Source of the DNA: Methanogenium sp. S4BF
GTDB taxonomy: Archaea > Halobacteriota > Methanomicrobia > Methanomicrobiales > Methanomicrobiaceae
DNA length: 64,000 nucleotides
Direction of reading: 5' to 3'
Assembly (NCBI RefSeq): GCF_029633965.1
Contig: NZ_CP091277.1
Span: 1,299,940-1,363,939 of the forward strand
Both the position numbers and the translations under genes were made by a program. The notes under the pieces are model-generated. The model saw only the letters and a list, made by a program, of their open reading frames with translations, had not been told where the DNA came from and searched no databases. This document shows, piece after piece, positions 56,942-64,000 of this stretch (position 1 is the first letter of the stretch; each line of letters opens with the position of its first letter).

Positions 56942-57735
56942 GCACCCGTGTCTTTGAGAAGTGGTACCGGGAAGACCGGCTGCCGCACATCTTCTGCACC
57001 GGGTGCGGCAACGGCACCGTGATGAACTGCTCCATCAAGGCAGTGGACGCGATGCAGTGGAATATCGACGACACCGTCTTTGTCTCCGGCATCGGCTGCT
57101 CCTCCCGTGCGCCGGGATACATCTCCACCGACTCCCTGCACACCACCCACGGCAGGGCGCTCGCGTTTGCCACCGGCGTGAAGATGGCAAACCCCGACCT
57201 CCATGTGGTGGTCTTCACCGGTGACGGGGACCTCTCGGCGATTGGCGGCAACCATTTCATTCATGCATGCCGCCGCAACATCGACATGACCGTCATCTGC
57301 ATGAACAATATGATCTACGGCATGACCGGCGGACAGGGGAGCCCCTGCACCCCGGTCGGGAAGATCTCGACCACCACCCCCTACGGGGCGGCAGAGCCGG
57401 TCTTTGATCTCGCAGAACTTGCGGTCGCAGCCGGTGCAAACCATGTGGCCAGATGGACGTCCTACCACACGGCAGAACTCACCAAGGCCATCATCACCGG
57501 CCTCTCCACCGAGGGCCTCTCGTTTATCGAGGCGATGGTGCAGTGCCCGACCGCCTACGGCAGGAGAAACAAACTCCGGCAGGTGACCGATCAGGTGGAG
57601 TGGATGCGGACGCATGCCATGCTCCTCCAGAAGGTCCGCCGGATGGAGCAGGAAGGCAAACCCATTCCCGAAGAGCACTTCGCCGTCGGTGAATTCGTGC
57701 GCCGGCACCGCCCGGCAATGGGGGTGCGCCGATGA
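56938..57735 (+). CDS. korB: 2-oxoglutarate:ferredoxin oxidoreductase subunit beta
   Basis: A 265-residue beta subunit with the TPP-binding part: FCTGCGNGT near the start, GDGDLSAIGGNHFIHACRRN (about 100) and MNNMIYGMTGGQGSPCTPVG (about 124), the GDG-N signature of TPP enzymes. It overlaps korA by 4 bp. Confidence 0.96.
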   Translation: MSTRVFEKWYREDRLPHIFCTGCGNGTVMNCSIKAVDAMQWNIDDTVFVSGIGCSSRAPGYISTDSLHTTHGRALAFATGVKMANPDLHVVVFTGDGDLSAIGGNHFIHACRRNIDMTVICMNNMIYGMTGGQGSPCTPVGKISTTTPYGAAEPVFDLAELAVAAGANHVARWTSYHTAELTKAIITGLSTEGLSFIEAMVQCPTAYGRRNKLRQVTDQVEWMRTHAMLLQKVRRMEQEGKPIPEEHFAVGEFVRRHRPAMGVRR

Positions 57736-58259
57736 GGCACGAAGTCCTCTTCTCCGGTTTCGGAGGGCAGGGAGTCATCCTCTCGGCCGTGATCCTCGGC
57801 CGTGCGGCAGCCCTCTACAGCAATAAACACGCCGTCCAGACGCAGGTCTACGGGCCGGAGGCGCGGGGCGGTGCGTCGATGAGCGCAGTGGTCATCGACG
57901 ACGAACCCATCCTCTACCCGAAGGTCACCACCCCTGATATCTATGTCATTATGTCACAGCAGGGGTTTGAGAAATACGGGGCAGGCGCATCACCTGAAGC
58001 CACGATGCTGGTCGACTCAGAACTGGTCTTCTCGCGGCCGCAGTGCGCCTGCATCGAAATCCCGGCCACGCTGGAGGCAAAAGACACCCTCGGCCGGGTC
58101 ATCGTCGCAAATATCATCATGCTCGGGGCCCTCGTGACCGCCACCGGTGTGGTCTCGGAGGAGGCCATTGAACGAGCGGTTCTCGACAGTGTCCCGAAAG
58201 GGACAGAGGACCTGAACCTGAAGGCCCTTCACCGCGGATTTGAACTTGGAAAACAATAA
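57732..58259 (+). CDS. korC: 2-oxoglutarate:ferredoxin oxidoreductase subunit gamma
   Basis: A 175-residue gamma subunit with FSGFGGQGVILSAVILGRAA at the start and TQVYGPEARGGASMSAVVID (about 37), which are typical of the CoA-proximal gamma domain. It overlaps korB by 4 bp and is followed 17 bp later by sucC. Confidence 0.95.
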   Translation: MRHEVLFSGFGGQGVILSAVILGRAAALYSNKHAVQTQVYGPEARGGASMSAVVIDDEPILYPKVTTPDIYVIMSQQGFEKYGAGASPEATMLVDSELVFSRPQCACIEIPATLEAKDTLGRVIVANIIMLGALVTATGVVSEEAIERAVLDSVPKGTEDLNLKALHRGFELGKQ

Positions 58260-58276
58260 TAATGAGGAAGTAACGG

Positions 58277-59365
58277 ATGAAACTCCTTGAATTTGAAGCA
58301 AAAGAGATTTTCAAAGAATACGGGATCCCGGTCCCGAACGGTGTGGTAATCAGAAACCCGGACGAACTCCGGCGCCAGCTCAACGGCTTCACGGACGAAG
58401 TCGTGGTCAAATCGCAGGTTGACGTGGGCGGACGGGGAAAGGCGGGCGGCATCATCATCACCGACAAGGCAGAGGCCGTCAGCACCGCCGAACATCTCTT
58501 TTCCTTCCCCATCAAGGGCCTCATCCCGAAGGCGGTTCTTGTGGAGGAGAAGCTGCCGATAGACCATGAATACTATGTGTCCATCACCATCGACCGGTCG
58601 ACACGCCAGCCCATGATTCTCTTTGCAGAGACGGGCGGCGTCGACATCGAGGAGACCGCCCGGACACGGCCGGAAGCACTCAGGCGTGCGGGATTCTCAC
58701 CGCTCCTCACCGGGGTGCCGGGATTCCTGATGCGCCAGATCCTCGGCAGCGCCCCCAAAGAGCTCGGGCCGGTCATCAATAACCTCTACAAGGCGTTCTG
58801 CGCCTCAGACGCCCTCCTGGCAGAAATAAACCCCCTCGTGACCACCTCGCGGGGCGTCTTTGCCGCAGACGCAAAGCTCATCGTCGACGACAATGCCCTC
58901 GCACGGCAGGGCATCACCGCAAACCGCGACCTGACCCCGCGGGAGCGGGAGGCAGAGGAGAACGGGTTCTCCTATGTCGAGCTGGACGGCTCGATTGGCG
59001 TCATCGGCAACGGTGCCGGGCTGACCATGTCCACGCTTGACCTCATCGCCCACTACAACGGTAAAGCGGCAAACTTCCTCGATGTCGGCGGCGGTGCCGG
59101 GCGGGAGCGGGTCATGAAGGCCGTCCGTCTGGTGGCCGGCATGCCGGATGTGAAGGTCATCGTGGTCAACCTCCTCGGCGGCATCACCCGCTGTGACGAG
59201 GTGGCAAAAGGCATCATCGAAGCGGGCATTGACCAGCACGTGATCACCCGTCTTGCAGGAACGAACGAAGAGGAAGGCAAGGCCCTGCTCGCGAAAAACG
59301 GCTACCAGATGCTCGACACCATGGAAGATGTCGTGAGACAGGCAGTACAGGAGGCAGCAGCATGA
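58277..59365 (+). CDS. sucC: Succinyl-CoA synthetase beta subunit
   Basis: A 362-residue ATP-grasp subunit. MKLLEFEAKEIFKEYGIPVP and KSQVDVGGRGKAGGI are the N-terminal nucleotide-binding signatures; LLGGITRCDEVAKGI (about 300) belongs to the CoA-ligase domain. With SucD it interconverts succinate and succinyl-CoA; here it would feed the Kor reaction. A TAATAATGAGGAAG stretch before the start supplies the ribosome site. Confidence 0.95.
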   Translation: MKLLEFEAKEIFKEYGIPVPNGVVIRNPDELRRQLNGFTDEVVVKSQVDVGGRGKAGGIIITDKAEAVSTAEHLFSFPIKGLIPKAVLVEEKLPIDHEYYVSITIDRSTRQPMILFAETGGVDIEETARTRPEALRRAGFSPLLTGVPGFLMRQILGSAPKELGPVINNLYKAFCASDALLAEINPLVTTSRGVFAADAKLIVDDNALARQGITANRDLTPREREAEENGFSYVELDGSIGVIGNGAGLTMSTLDLIAHYNGKAANFLDVGGGAGRERVMKAVRLVAGMPDVKVIVVNLLGGITRCDEVAKGIIEAGIDQHVITRLAGTNEEEGKALLAKNGYQMLDTMEDVVRQAVQEAAA

Positions 59366-60228
59366 TATACGGCGACCATACGACAGGCGTCATCGTCCAG
59401 GGGGCGACCGGCAACCAGGGCGCATTCCACATCAATCTCATGAACCAGTATGCACAGGAGACCGGCGGACGCGGTGTGGTGGCAGGCGTCACCCCCGGCA
59501 AAGGCGGCCAGAAGGTGCACGGCGTTCCGGTCTATGACAGTGTACGGGAGGCGATGGCGGAGCATGATGCAACGACATCCGTTCTCTTTGTGCCCGGATT
59601 TGCCGCAGGCGACTCCATCATGGAGGCGGCAAGCGCGGGCCTTGAACTGGTCGTCGCCATCACCGAGGGCATCCCGGTGCACGACACCATGCGGGCCCTT
59701 GCCTTTGCACGGATGGAGGGCTGCACGGTCATCGGACCGAACTGCCCCGGCATCCTCTCCCCCGGCGAACTGAAGCTGGGCATCATGCCGCCGCAGCTTG
59801 CCATGCCCGGACACGTGGGCATCATCTCCCGCAGCGGAACCCTCACCTATGAGGTCATCAACGAGCTCACACGGGCGGGCATCGGGCAGTCCACCGTGGT
59901 CGGCATCGGCGGCGACCCCGTGATCGGCCAGACCTTCACCGAGGTGCTGGAGCGCTTTGAGGCCGACCCGCAGACAAAGGCCGTCGTTTTGATCGGCGAA
60001 GTGGGCGGAAACCTCGAGGAGGAGGGGGCGACCTCAACCAGCCTCCCGCTTGTCACCTATATCGCCGGCATCTCCGCACCGCCGGAGAAGCGGATGGGCC
60101 ATGCAGGCGCCATCATCGAGGGCGGCGAGGGCGATGCGGTCTCAAAGATTGCACGGCTCAGGCAGCTGGGCTTCCCGGTTGCAGGAAAGCCATCCGACAT
60201 TCCGGGGCTGGTGCGGGAGCTGCTATGA
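59362..60228 (+). CDS. sucD: Succinyl-CoA synthetase alpha subunit
   Basis: A 288-residue alpha subunit. [15 protein letters not shown] is the CoA-binding Rossmann motif, [19 protein letters not shown] is conserved, and the phospho-His lies in [12 protein letters not shown] (about 247). It overlaps both sucC and the next gene by 4 bp. Confidence 0.96.
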   Translation: MIYGDHTTGVIVQGATGNQGAFHINLMNQYAQETGGRGVVAGVTPGKGGQKVHGVPVYDSVREAMAEHDATTSVLFVPGFAAGDSIMEAASAGLELVVAITEGIPVHDTMRALAFARMEGCTVIGPNCPGILSPGELKLGIMPPQLAMPGHVGIISRSGTLTYEVINELTRAGIGQSTVVGIGGDPVIGQTFTEVLERFEADPQTKAVVLIGEVGGNLEEEGATSTSLPLVTYIAGISAPPEKRMGHAGAIIEGGEGDAVSKIARLRQLGFPVAGKPSDIPGLVRELL

Positions 60229-61019
60229 CCCAGACGATGCTGAAGGCGGCCGCAGCACTTGCAGAAGAGGTCGGCGCAAAGGCAATCGTCTCCTTTATCG
60301 AGCCGGTGGAGTTCACCTGTGACATCCCTGTTATCTGGGTGCAGGACCTGCAGCTCGATGTCCTCCGTGACCTCACGATGCACGACATCCTTGAGATCTC
60401 CGAGCGCCACCTGCATGATGCCGCCGTACAGATCTACATCTCCCAGAGGTATGAATCGGGCAAGGTCGTCGGCGTCTTTCCGTATGCAATCTTAGTCTAT
60501 GACATCAACCAGGGCAAGGAGTTCATCAGCGTCAAGGAGTTCGACGATCTGGTGCCGCGGGGCGTCATGACCGCCGTCCTCCAGCTGGCCCTCGAGATCG
60601 CGGTCGAAGGGCGGGAGGGCCGCTCCATCGGCACCGCGTTTATCATCGGCAACACCGAGGAGATTCACAGCCACTCCCACTCGGCGATCATCAACCCCTA
60701 CCAGGGGCACCGGAAAGAGGTGCGTGACATCACCAACCGGGACAACTGGGAGAGCGTAAAGGAGTTTGCCCAGTTAGACGGGGTCTTTGTGGTCGACACC
60801 ACGGGCTCCATCCAGTCAGCCGGCCGGTATATCGATGTCAAAGGGGACGATCTGAGCCTCCCCCACGGCATGGGCGGCAGACACCGGGCCACCGCATCCC
60901 TCACCCGCATCATCCCCGCAGTAGGCGTCACCATCTCCGAGAGCGGCGGCATGGTCCGGGTGTTCCGGAACGGCGAGTGCTGGCTCACCGTCCGGTCTGA
61001 TGTCCGGATTAAAAACTGA
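60225..61019 (+). CDS. dacZ: Archaeal diadenylate cyclase (c-di-AMP synthase)
   Basis: A 264-residue DacZ. An N-terminal domain of about 110 residues is followed by a DisA_N-type cyclase core with DGVFVVDTTGSIQSAGRYI (about 185) and GMGGRHRATASLTR (about 212-225), which supplies the RHR nucleotide-binding motif. The usual DGA motif reads DGV here. It makes c-di-AMP from two ATP. The start overlaps sucD by 4 bp, so it is in the same operon as the Kor and Suc enzymes. A T run (61022-61028) follows the stop. Confidence 0.93.
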   Translation: MTQTMLKAAAALAEEVGAKAIVSFIEPVEFTCDIPVIWVQDLQLDVLRDLTMHDILEISERHLHDAAVQIYISQRYESGKVVGVFPYAILVYDINQGKEFISVKEFDDLVPRGVMTAVLQLALEIAVEGREGRSIGTAFIIGNTEEIHSHSHSAIINPYQGHRKEVRDITNRDNWESVKEFAQLDGVFVVDTTGSIQSAGRYIDVKGDDLSLPHGMGGRHRATASLTRIIPAVGVTISESGGMVRVFRNGECWLTVRSDVRIKN

Positions 61020-61022
61020 TCT

Positions 61023-61355
61023 TTTTTTGGTATCGATAACCCTCCTTTTTGGTCACCTGACCTGACGGACCACCACACAACCAGCGACGCCGGAGGGATA
61101 TGTACTGCCAGAGTCTCAAGATTGAGGCCCCATGCTCGTAAATTCAAGTGGTTCATCGGAACCACGGGGATGAGAAGAACCTGCACGGGTTTTCGAATGC
61201 CGGCGGGCACGATCCATACGGCGGCGGACACTCCCATCTGAGGGACGCAGTCTGCGAGTCGGATACAGACGGTAGCTGGGGAAGGCAAATCCTGCGGTTG
61301 TCCGCCCGATGAAGCGCTTATTCTCGTGAACTTGCATGTCAGACACAGCCAACAC
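61023..61355 (-). pseudogene. Decayed copy A of a Cys-rich small protein
   Basis: The minus strand at 61042-61140 encodes YEHGASILRLWQYISL and then RRRWLCGGPSGQVTKK, identical at 18 of 32 positions to the intact protein at 62142-62465. Upstream on the same strand about 60 bp of unrelated sequence (about 61141-61199) is inserted, then homology returns as RRRMDRARR where the intact copy has CCCKECARR: Cys codons read as Arg codons. The insert shifts the frame, so no intact protein is possible. The copy is oriented divergently to the peptide gene at 61909. Confidence 0.6.
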
Positions 61356-61908
61356 CTGGTGAATCTATCATATCGCCGGGCGAAGTTTCTAACGTTTCGT
61401 CGTCAGTATCACGAATTTTACCATGAAACGGCGGTATAAGATGATCCCATCAGCTGCGAATGCAACCCGCTGGTGCTGGGACCGATGCCTGATTGTGTTG
61501 TGTCCGATTATTTGAAGCAATTTCACACGAACTCCTGCAGATCAGGCATTGTCTCCGTGGCCTGCTCATGCTGCCAAATCTGGATGACAGAATTTATGTT
61601 CCCATTAGAAGATTTCATATCAGAACAGCCGAAAAATGTGTAATGCAACAGAAACGTTGGTGTTTACAGACGACACATTTCTGTCCAAAATATCTCTGTT
61701 TTTCTTTTAATGCATGGACATTTGGCGTATAAATCTCCAAATTGCACAGCTTTGAACATTTGGAGTTAGTTTGGTGGCAAGGAGGTTTCTGTTGATAATC
61801 GCTGTCTCTCAAATTAGCACTGACTGGACAGGCTCCCGGATATCCATACTAAAAACGAAAACCGAAACTGATGTAATCTCATACCATAATTTTGTAAATG
61901 GTAGTAAA
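61356..61908. other. Intergenic between copy A and peptide 1
   Basis: About 550 bp. By analogy with the second cassette it should hold the promoters of both genes. Short open frames (61493-61732 plus, 61615-61812 minus) show no family features. No clear TATA box was picked out. Confidence 0.35.
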
Positions 61909-62091
61909 ATGACTCAGCCACAATGGAAAAAACCGATTTTGCACATAATGGTCAGGCACACACAAGAGGAGCGAATTTTGTGGTCATGCAAAGGGGCGGA
62001 CAGGGGCCTGGCCTCCCATACAGTATATGGAAATTGCTGGTATATTCAGAACGAATGTGGAGGAGTGTGTGATATAATCTCAGTGAGCTAA
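61909..62091 (+). CDS. Small Cys-rich peptide 1, precursor-like
   Basis: A 60-residue peptide, starting MTQPQWKKPILHIMVRHTQE. The C-terminal third contains NCWYIQNECGGVCDIISVS. Cys residues are at 27, 43, 50 and 54. The paralogue at 62652 has the same spacing. The N-terminal part (W-x-x-P, I-x-x-R, IL-x-x-CK-G) looks like a conserved leader and the rest like a core. No signal peptide. Two small Cys-rich peptides with a conserved leader suggest modified-peptide precursors, but no modification enzyme is visible nearby. The reading frame upstream is open to 61771, but similarity between the peptides supports the ATG at 61909. Confidence 0.6.
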   Translation: MTQPQWKKPILHIMVRHTQEERILWSCKGADRGLASHTVYGNCWYIQNECGGVCDIISVS

Positions 62092-62141
62092 ATATACGTG
62101 GCTATACGTGGCACCGCACGTAACCAATGTGATATGCAACA

Positions 62142-62465
62142 TCAACGCGATGGGCGCACGTTGCACACATCACCTGTCAGCAAACAGTATGCGTCCAAAT
62201 CCAGTATCGCCCGGACGACTCCTTTTTTGATCACCTGACCATCCGGACCGTCCCACAACCACCGGCACCAGCGGGATAGGTATCGCCAGAACCTCTCAAA
62301 AAAGGCCCCCTGCTCATAAAGCCGGCGGGCACATTCCTTACAGCAGCACCCCTCACAGGTAAGGAAAGGGCAGAAAGCAAGTCCATGGTGCAGTATTGTC
62401 AGGCATACTGAACAACTGCACTGTTTTGTTCTTAATGACAAAACATCAAAGAACTCATTTCTCAA
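62142..62465 (-). CDS. Cys-rich small protein B of the duplicated cassette
   Basis: A 107-residue protein. The middle contains a dense Cys cluster (FCPFLTCEGCCCKECARR) followed by an aromatic, basic helix (LYEQGAFFERFWRYLSRWCR and WLWDGPDGQVIKK). An N-terminal CSCSVC motif adds more Cys. This may bind metal or Fe-S, or the helix may lie on a membrane; no named family was recognised. Its partner gene on the plus strand (62652) is divergent. A decayed copy lies at 61023-61355. The C-terminal 20 residues beyond the homology block are less certain. Confidence 0.55.
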   Translation of the reverse strand: MRNEFFDVLSLRTKQCSCSVCLTILHHGLAFCPFLTCEGCCCKECARRLYEQGAFFERFWRYLSRWCRWLWDGPDGQVIKKGVVRAILDLDAYCLLTGDVCNVRPSR

Positions 62466-62651
62466 TTGTATCTGTCACCTCATCACGTGAATCCTCTTTT
62501 GTCTATGCAGAACAAAAACATCGTGAGGTCATTGCAGACTTCTGAATGAACCGGGGACGGAATTTTGGCAAATTATCCCTGAACGTGCGGCACAGGCCAA
62601 AATAATTAAACGCATTCACTAAGATATTCACATAAAGAGATGTATTAAGCA

Positions 62652-62852
62652 ATGACCAACAGCTCACGGAACCACGACAAAAAACACTGGAAGACTCCGC
62701 AAATGACGATTATCATCAGAAATAACGATGAAAAAGTCCTTTCTGTATGCAAGGATGGACATCAGGCAGGAAACCCTGAATTAACGTACATGACATGCTG
62801 GTACAATAACCCCCTATGTGGGGTAATGTGCTCTTTGGTAAGTCCGAGCTAA
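62652..62852 (+). CDS. Small Cys-rich peptide 2, precursor-like
   Basis: A 66-residue peptide: MTNSSRNHDKKHWKTPQMTI, then RNNDEKVLSVCKDG and TCWYNNPLCGVMCSLVSPS. Cys residues are at 33, 49, 56 and 60, which gives the same intervals (16, 7 and 4) as peptide 1. Shared positions include W-K-x-P, I-x-x-R, E, L-x-x-CK-x-G, CWY, CG-x-x-C and S-x-S at the end. An AT-rich element AATAATTAAA (62601-62610) lies about 42 nt upstream and may be the promoter. Function is unknown; a RiPP precursor or a small secreted/regulatory peptide are the leading ideas. Confidence 0.62.
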   Translation: MTNSSRNHDKKHWKTPQMTIIIRNNDEKVLSVCKDGHQAGNPELTYMTCWYNNPLCGVMCSLVSPS

Positions 62853-63121
62853 TCTATCAGGCATCCGCGATAACCGATGTAATTTCGGAAAATACCGTAA
62901 TTACCGCACATCCGTTGAATCACCATCACCGGCGGAAAAAAACCTGCATCCGCACGTTCCCTTCCCGCATACCGGGAGTGGCGGGGAACCAGTGTCGACG
63001 GATCCCACAAATTTTTACAAACCAATTCCCACACCCGGACGCCCGACAGCGTAAAGCCTGCTGAAAGGAGCGACCCGTGTTTTATCAAAGATCTCTGCGA
63101 ACATCGCCCAAAAAGGTATAG
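62853..63121. other. Intergenic after peptide 2
   Basis: About 270 bp. A minus-strand frame at 62849-63256 is open, but it has no family features and overlaps the plus-strand small frame at 63122. I looked for a third copy of the Cys-rich protein here and found no convincing alignment. Confidence 0.35.
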
Positions 63122-63274
63122 ATGGAGCATAGAACGCTGGATACCCCGGTGGCGTATCTGTGTGAGATTGCCCATGCCCGGACGTATGATCCCGGGCTCA
63201 TGCAGGAGAGAGAACGGGCGTGGGAGATTGGGGACGGGAAGGAGCGGGATGAACAATTCGCAGCCGGTATTTGA
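63122..63274 (+). CDS. Small hypothetical protein
   Basis: A 50-codon frame (ATG 63122, TGA 63272-63274) reading MEHRTLDTPVAYLCEIAHAR and then TYDPGLMQERERAWEIGDGK. It is charged and coding-like, with AAAGGT about 7-12 nt before the start. No family was recognised. Confidence 0.35.
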   Translation: MEHRTLDTPVAYLCEIAHARTYDPGLMQERERAWEIGDGKERDEQFAAGI

Positions 63275-63410
63275 GTGGGGGAACTAACCGGTGAACATGG
63301 CAATCACACACATCACCCGGATGATGGCATGTGAATCACGTTTTCATTGCGTGTCCTGAAAGGTATGACAGCGCAGATGCTCCCTTTAATCAAGCCCTGT
63401 TTTGTCACAC

Positions 63411-63480
63411 TATTTTGAAATAATCGCCCCAAAATCCATTTTACCTTAAATAAATAGCGGCAGGTATTTATTTCAAAATA
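63411..63480. promoter_or_regulatory. 13-bp inverted repeat upstream of the secreted TPR gene
   Basis: TATTTTGAAATAA (63411-63423) and its exact complement TTATTTCAAAATA (63468-63480) lie 71-140 nt before the ATG at 63551. A second inverted repeat AAATAAATA / TATTTATTT (63448-63456 and 63465-63473) overlaps the right arm. The elements may be a regulator site or part of the promoter region. The 276 bp between the small frame and the TPR gene otherwise show nothing. Confidence 0.45.
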
Positions 63481-63550
63481 CAAATTTTAATATAACAGAC
63501 GATTCTGATTGAACATAGCAGAGAACAGGAATCATCATCGGATTCACTTC

Positions 63551-64000
63551 ATGAAACAAGCAGCCATACACCGATTCATCGGAGGATTTCTCATTATTCT
63601 CATGCTCTGCAGCGGAATAGGGAATGCGTCAGATGATATTGAGACAGATCGTTTTATTTCACAACTTCAATCGGCACTGAATGCACATGAGAATGGGAAA
63701 ACTGAGCAGGCCATCTTTATGATAGATAATGCTTCAGAAACCTATCTGCATACGAACTGGAGCTATTACATCTGCGGATACCTGATCTCAGAGATGGGGG
63801 ACGATGAACGGGCTCTCGTGCACTTAAATAAAGCACTGGAAACCGACAGCACCTATGCTCAGGCATGGTATTACAAAGGGAAGGCATTGTCTGGTCTGGG
63901 AAGAGACCGGGAAGCTGCGGAGTGTTTTGCCCGTGCAGAAGAACTTGATGAACGGTATACAGTTCCCTGGACAGAAAAATGGCCGGTCAGCATCATTTTC
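63551..64000 (+). CDS. Secreted TPR-repeat protein, 3' end outside window
   Basis: The frame runs from ATG 63551 to the window end (150 codons, no stop). A signal peptide is visible (FIGGFLIILMLCSGIGNAS). The mature part has TPR units: SALNAHENGKTEQAIFMIDN, then ALVHLNKALETDSTYAQAWY and GKALSGLGRDREAAECFARA. It probably mediates protein contacts outside the cell. Its full length is unknown. Confidence 0.8.
   Translation, partial: MKQAAIHRFIGGFLIILMLCSGIGNASDDIETDRFISQLQSALNAHENGKTEQAIFMIDNASETYLHTNWSYYICGYLISEMGDDERALVHLNKALETDSTYAQAWYYKGKALSGLGRDREAAECFARAEELDERYTVPWTEKWPVSIIF

Noticed and set aside
62853-63121. Third copy of the Cys-rich protein after peptide 2
   Set aside because: A minus-strand reading with some Trp, Cys and Arg can be lined up loosely, but no run of matching residues is long enough and the Cys cluster is absent.
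1-64000. CRISPR array or cas genes
   Set aside because: No regularly spaced repeats of 25-40 bp and no Cas motifs were seen on either strand.

Overview
The window looks like a chromosome segment of a methanogenic archaeon, most likely a member of the Methanomicrobiales. This rests on gene content: archaeal GatD/GatE, ribosomal protein L10e, the archaeal diadenylate cyclase DacZ, DUF2070, DUF555 and DUF5350 proteins, a KorDABC-SucCD-fumarase set for an incomplete reductive TCA branch, and PAS-rich histidine kinases with an HDILNQ-type H-box. No rRNA or mcr genes are present, so the genus cannot be fixed.

Positions 1-31.9 kb are accessory and defence-rich. They hold (i) a type III restriction-modification island (SNF2-type helicase, DUF4391, XRE-ImmA regulator, DUF4411 PIN-like protein, Mod, RhuM, Res); (ii) a TPR protein and a HicBA toxin-antitoxin pair whose toxin is frameshifted; (iii) an McrBC modification-dependent system with an unusually elaborate McrB; (iv) a condensation-type acyltransferase, a YIP1 membrane protein, a membrane-anchored transglutaminase-like protein and a 1225-residue secreted protein; (v) a Dam-type methylase with a linked restriction enzyme; (vi) a zone of decayed genes, including an orphan nucleotidyltransferase antitoxin and a broken NYN nuclease. 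A tRNA-Leu(UAA) gene ends this zone.

Positions 32-42 kb carry sensory genes (a 1296-residue PAS/GAF kinase, a solute-binding/PAS protein without a kinase core, a Cache-HAMP protein), a small heat-shock protein and secreted or conserved small proteins. Positions 41.7-61 kb are core genome: DUF2070, a PfkB kinase-DUF555-nitroreductase operon, DUF5350, gatE-gatD-argH, a nitrate/sulfonate/taurine-type ABC transporter, L10e, two-subunit fumarase, korDABC, sucCD and dacZ. Many of these genes overlap by 4 bp and read as tight operons. Together fumarase, succinyl-CoA synthetase and 2-oxoglutarate:ferredoxin oxidoreductase lead from malate to 2-oxoglutarate, apart from fumarate reduction, which is not encoded here.

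The most novel-looking segment is 61.0-62.9 kb. A divergent pair, made of a Cys-rich protein on the minus strand and a 60-66 residue peptide on the plus strand, occurs twice in tandem. The two peptides keep four Cys at identical spacing (C-x15-C-W-Y-x4-C-G-x2-C) and end in a Ser-containing tail, a pattern reminiscent of ribosomally made, modified peptide precursors. The first Cys-rich protein is decayed and its Cys cluster reads as Arg. A secreted TPR protein runs off the right edge.
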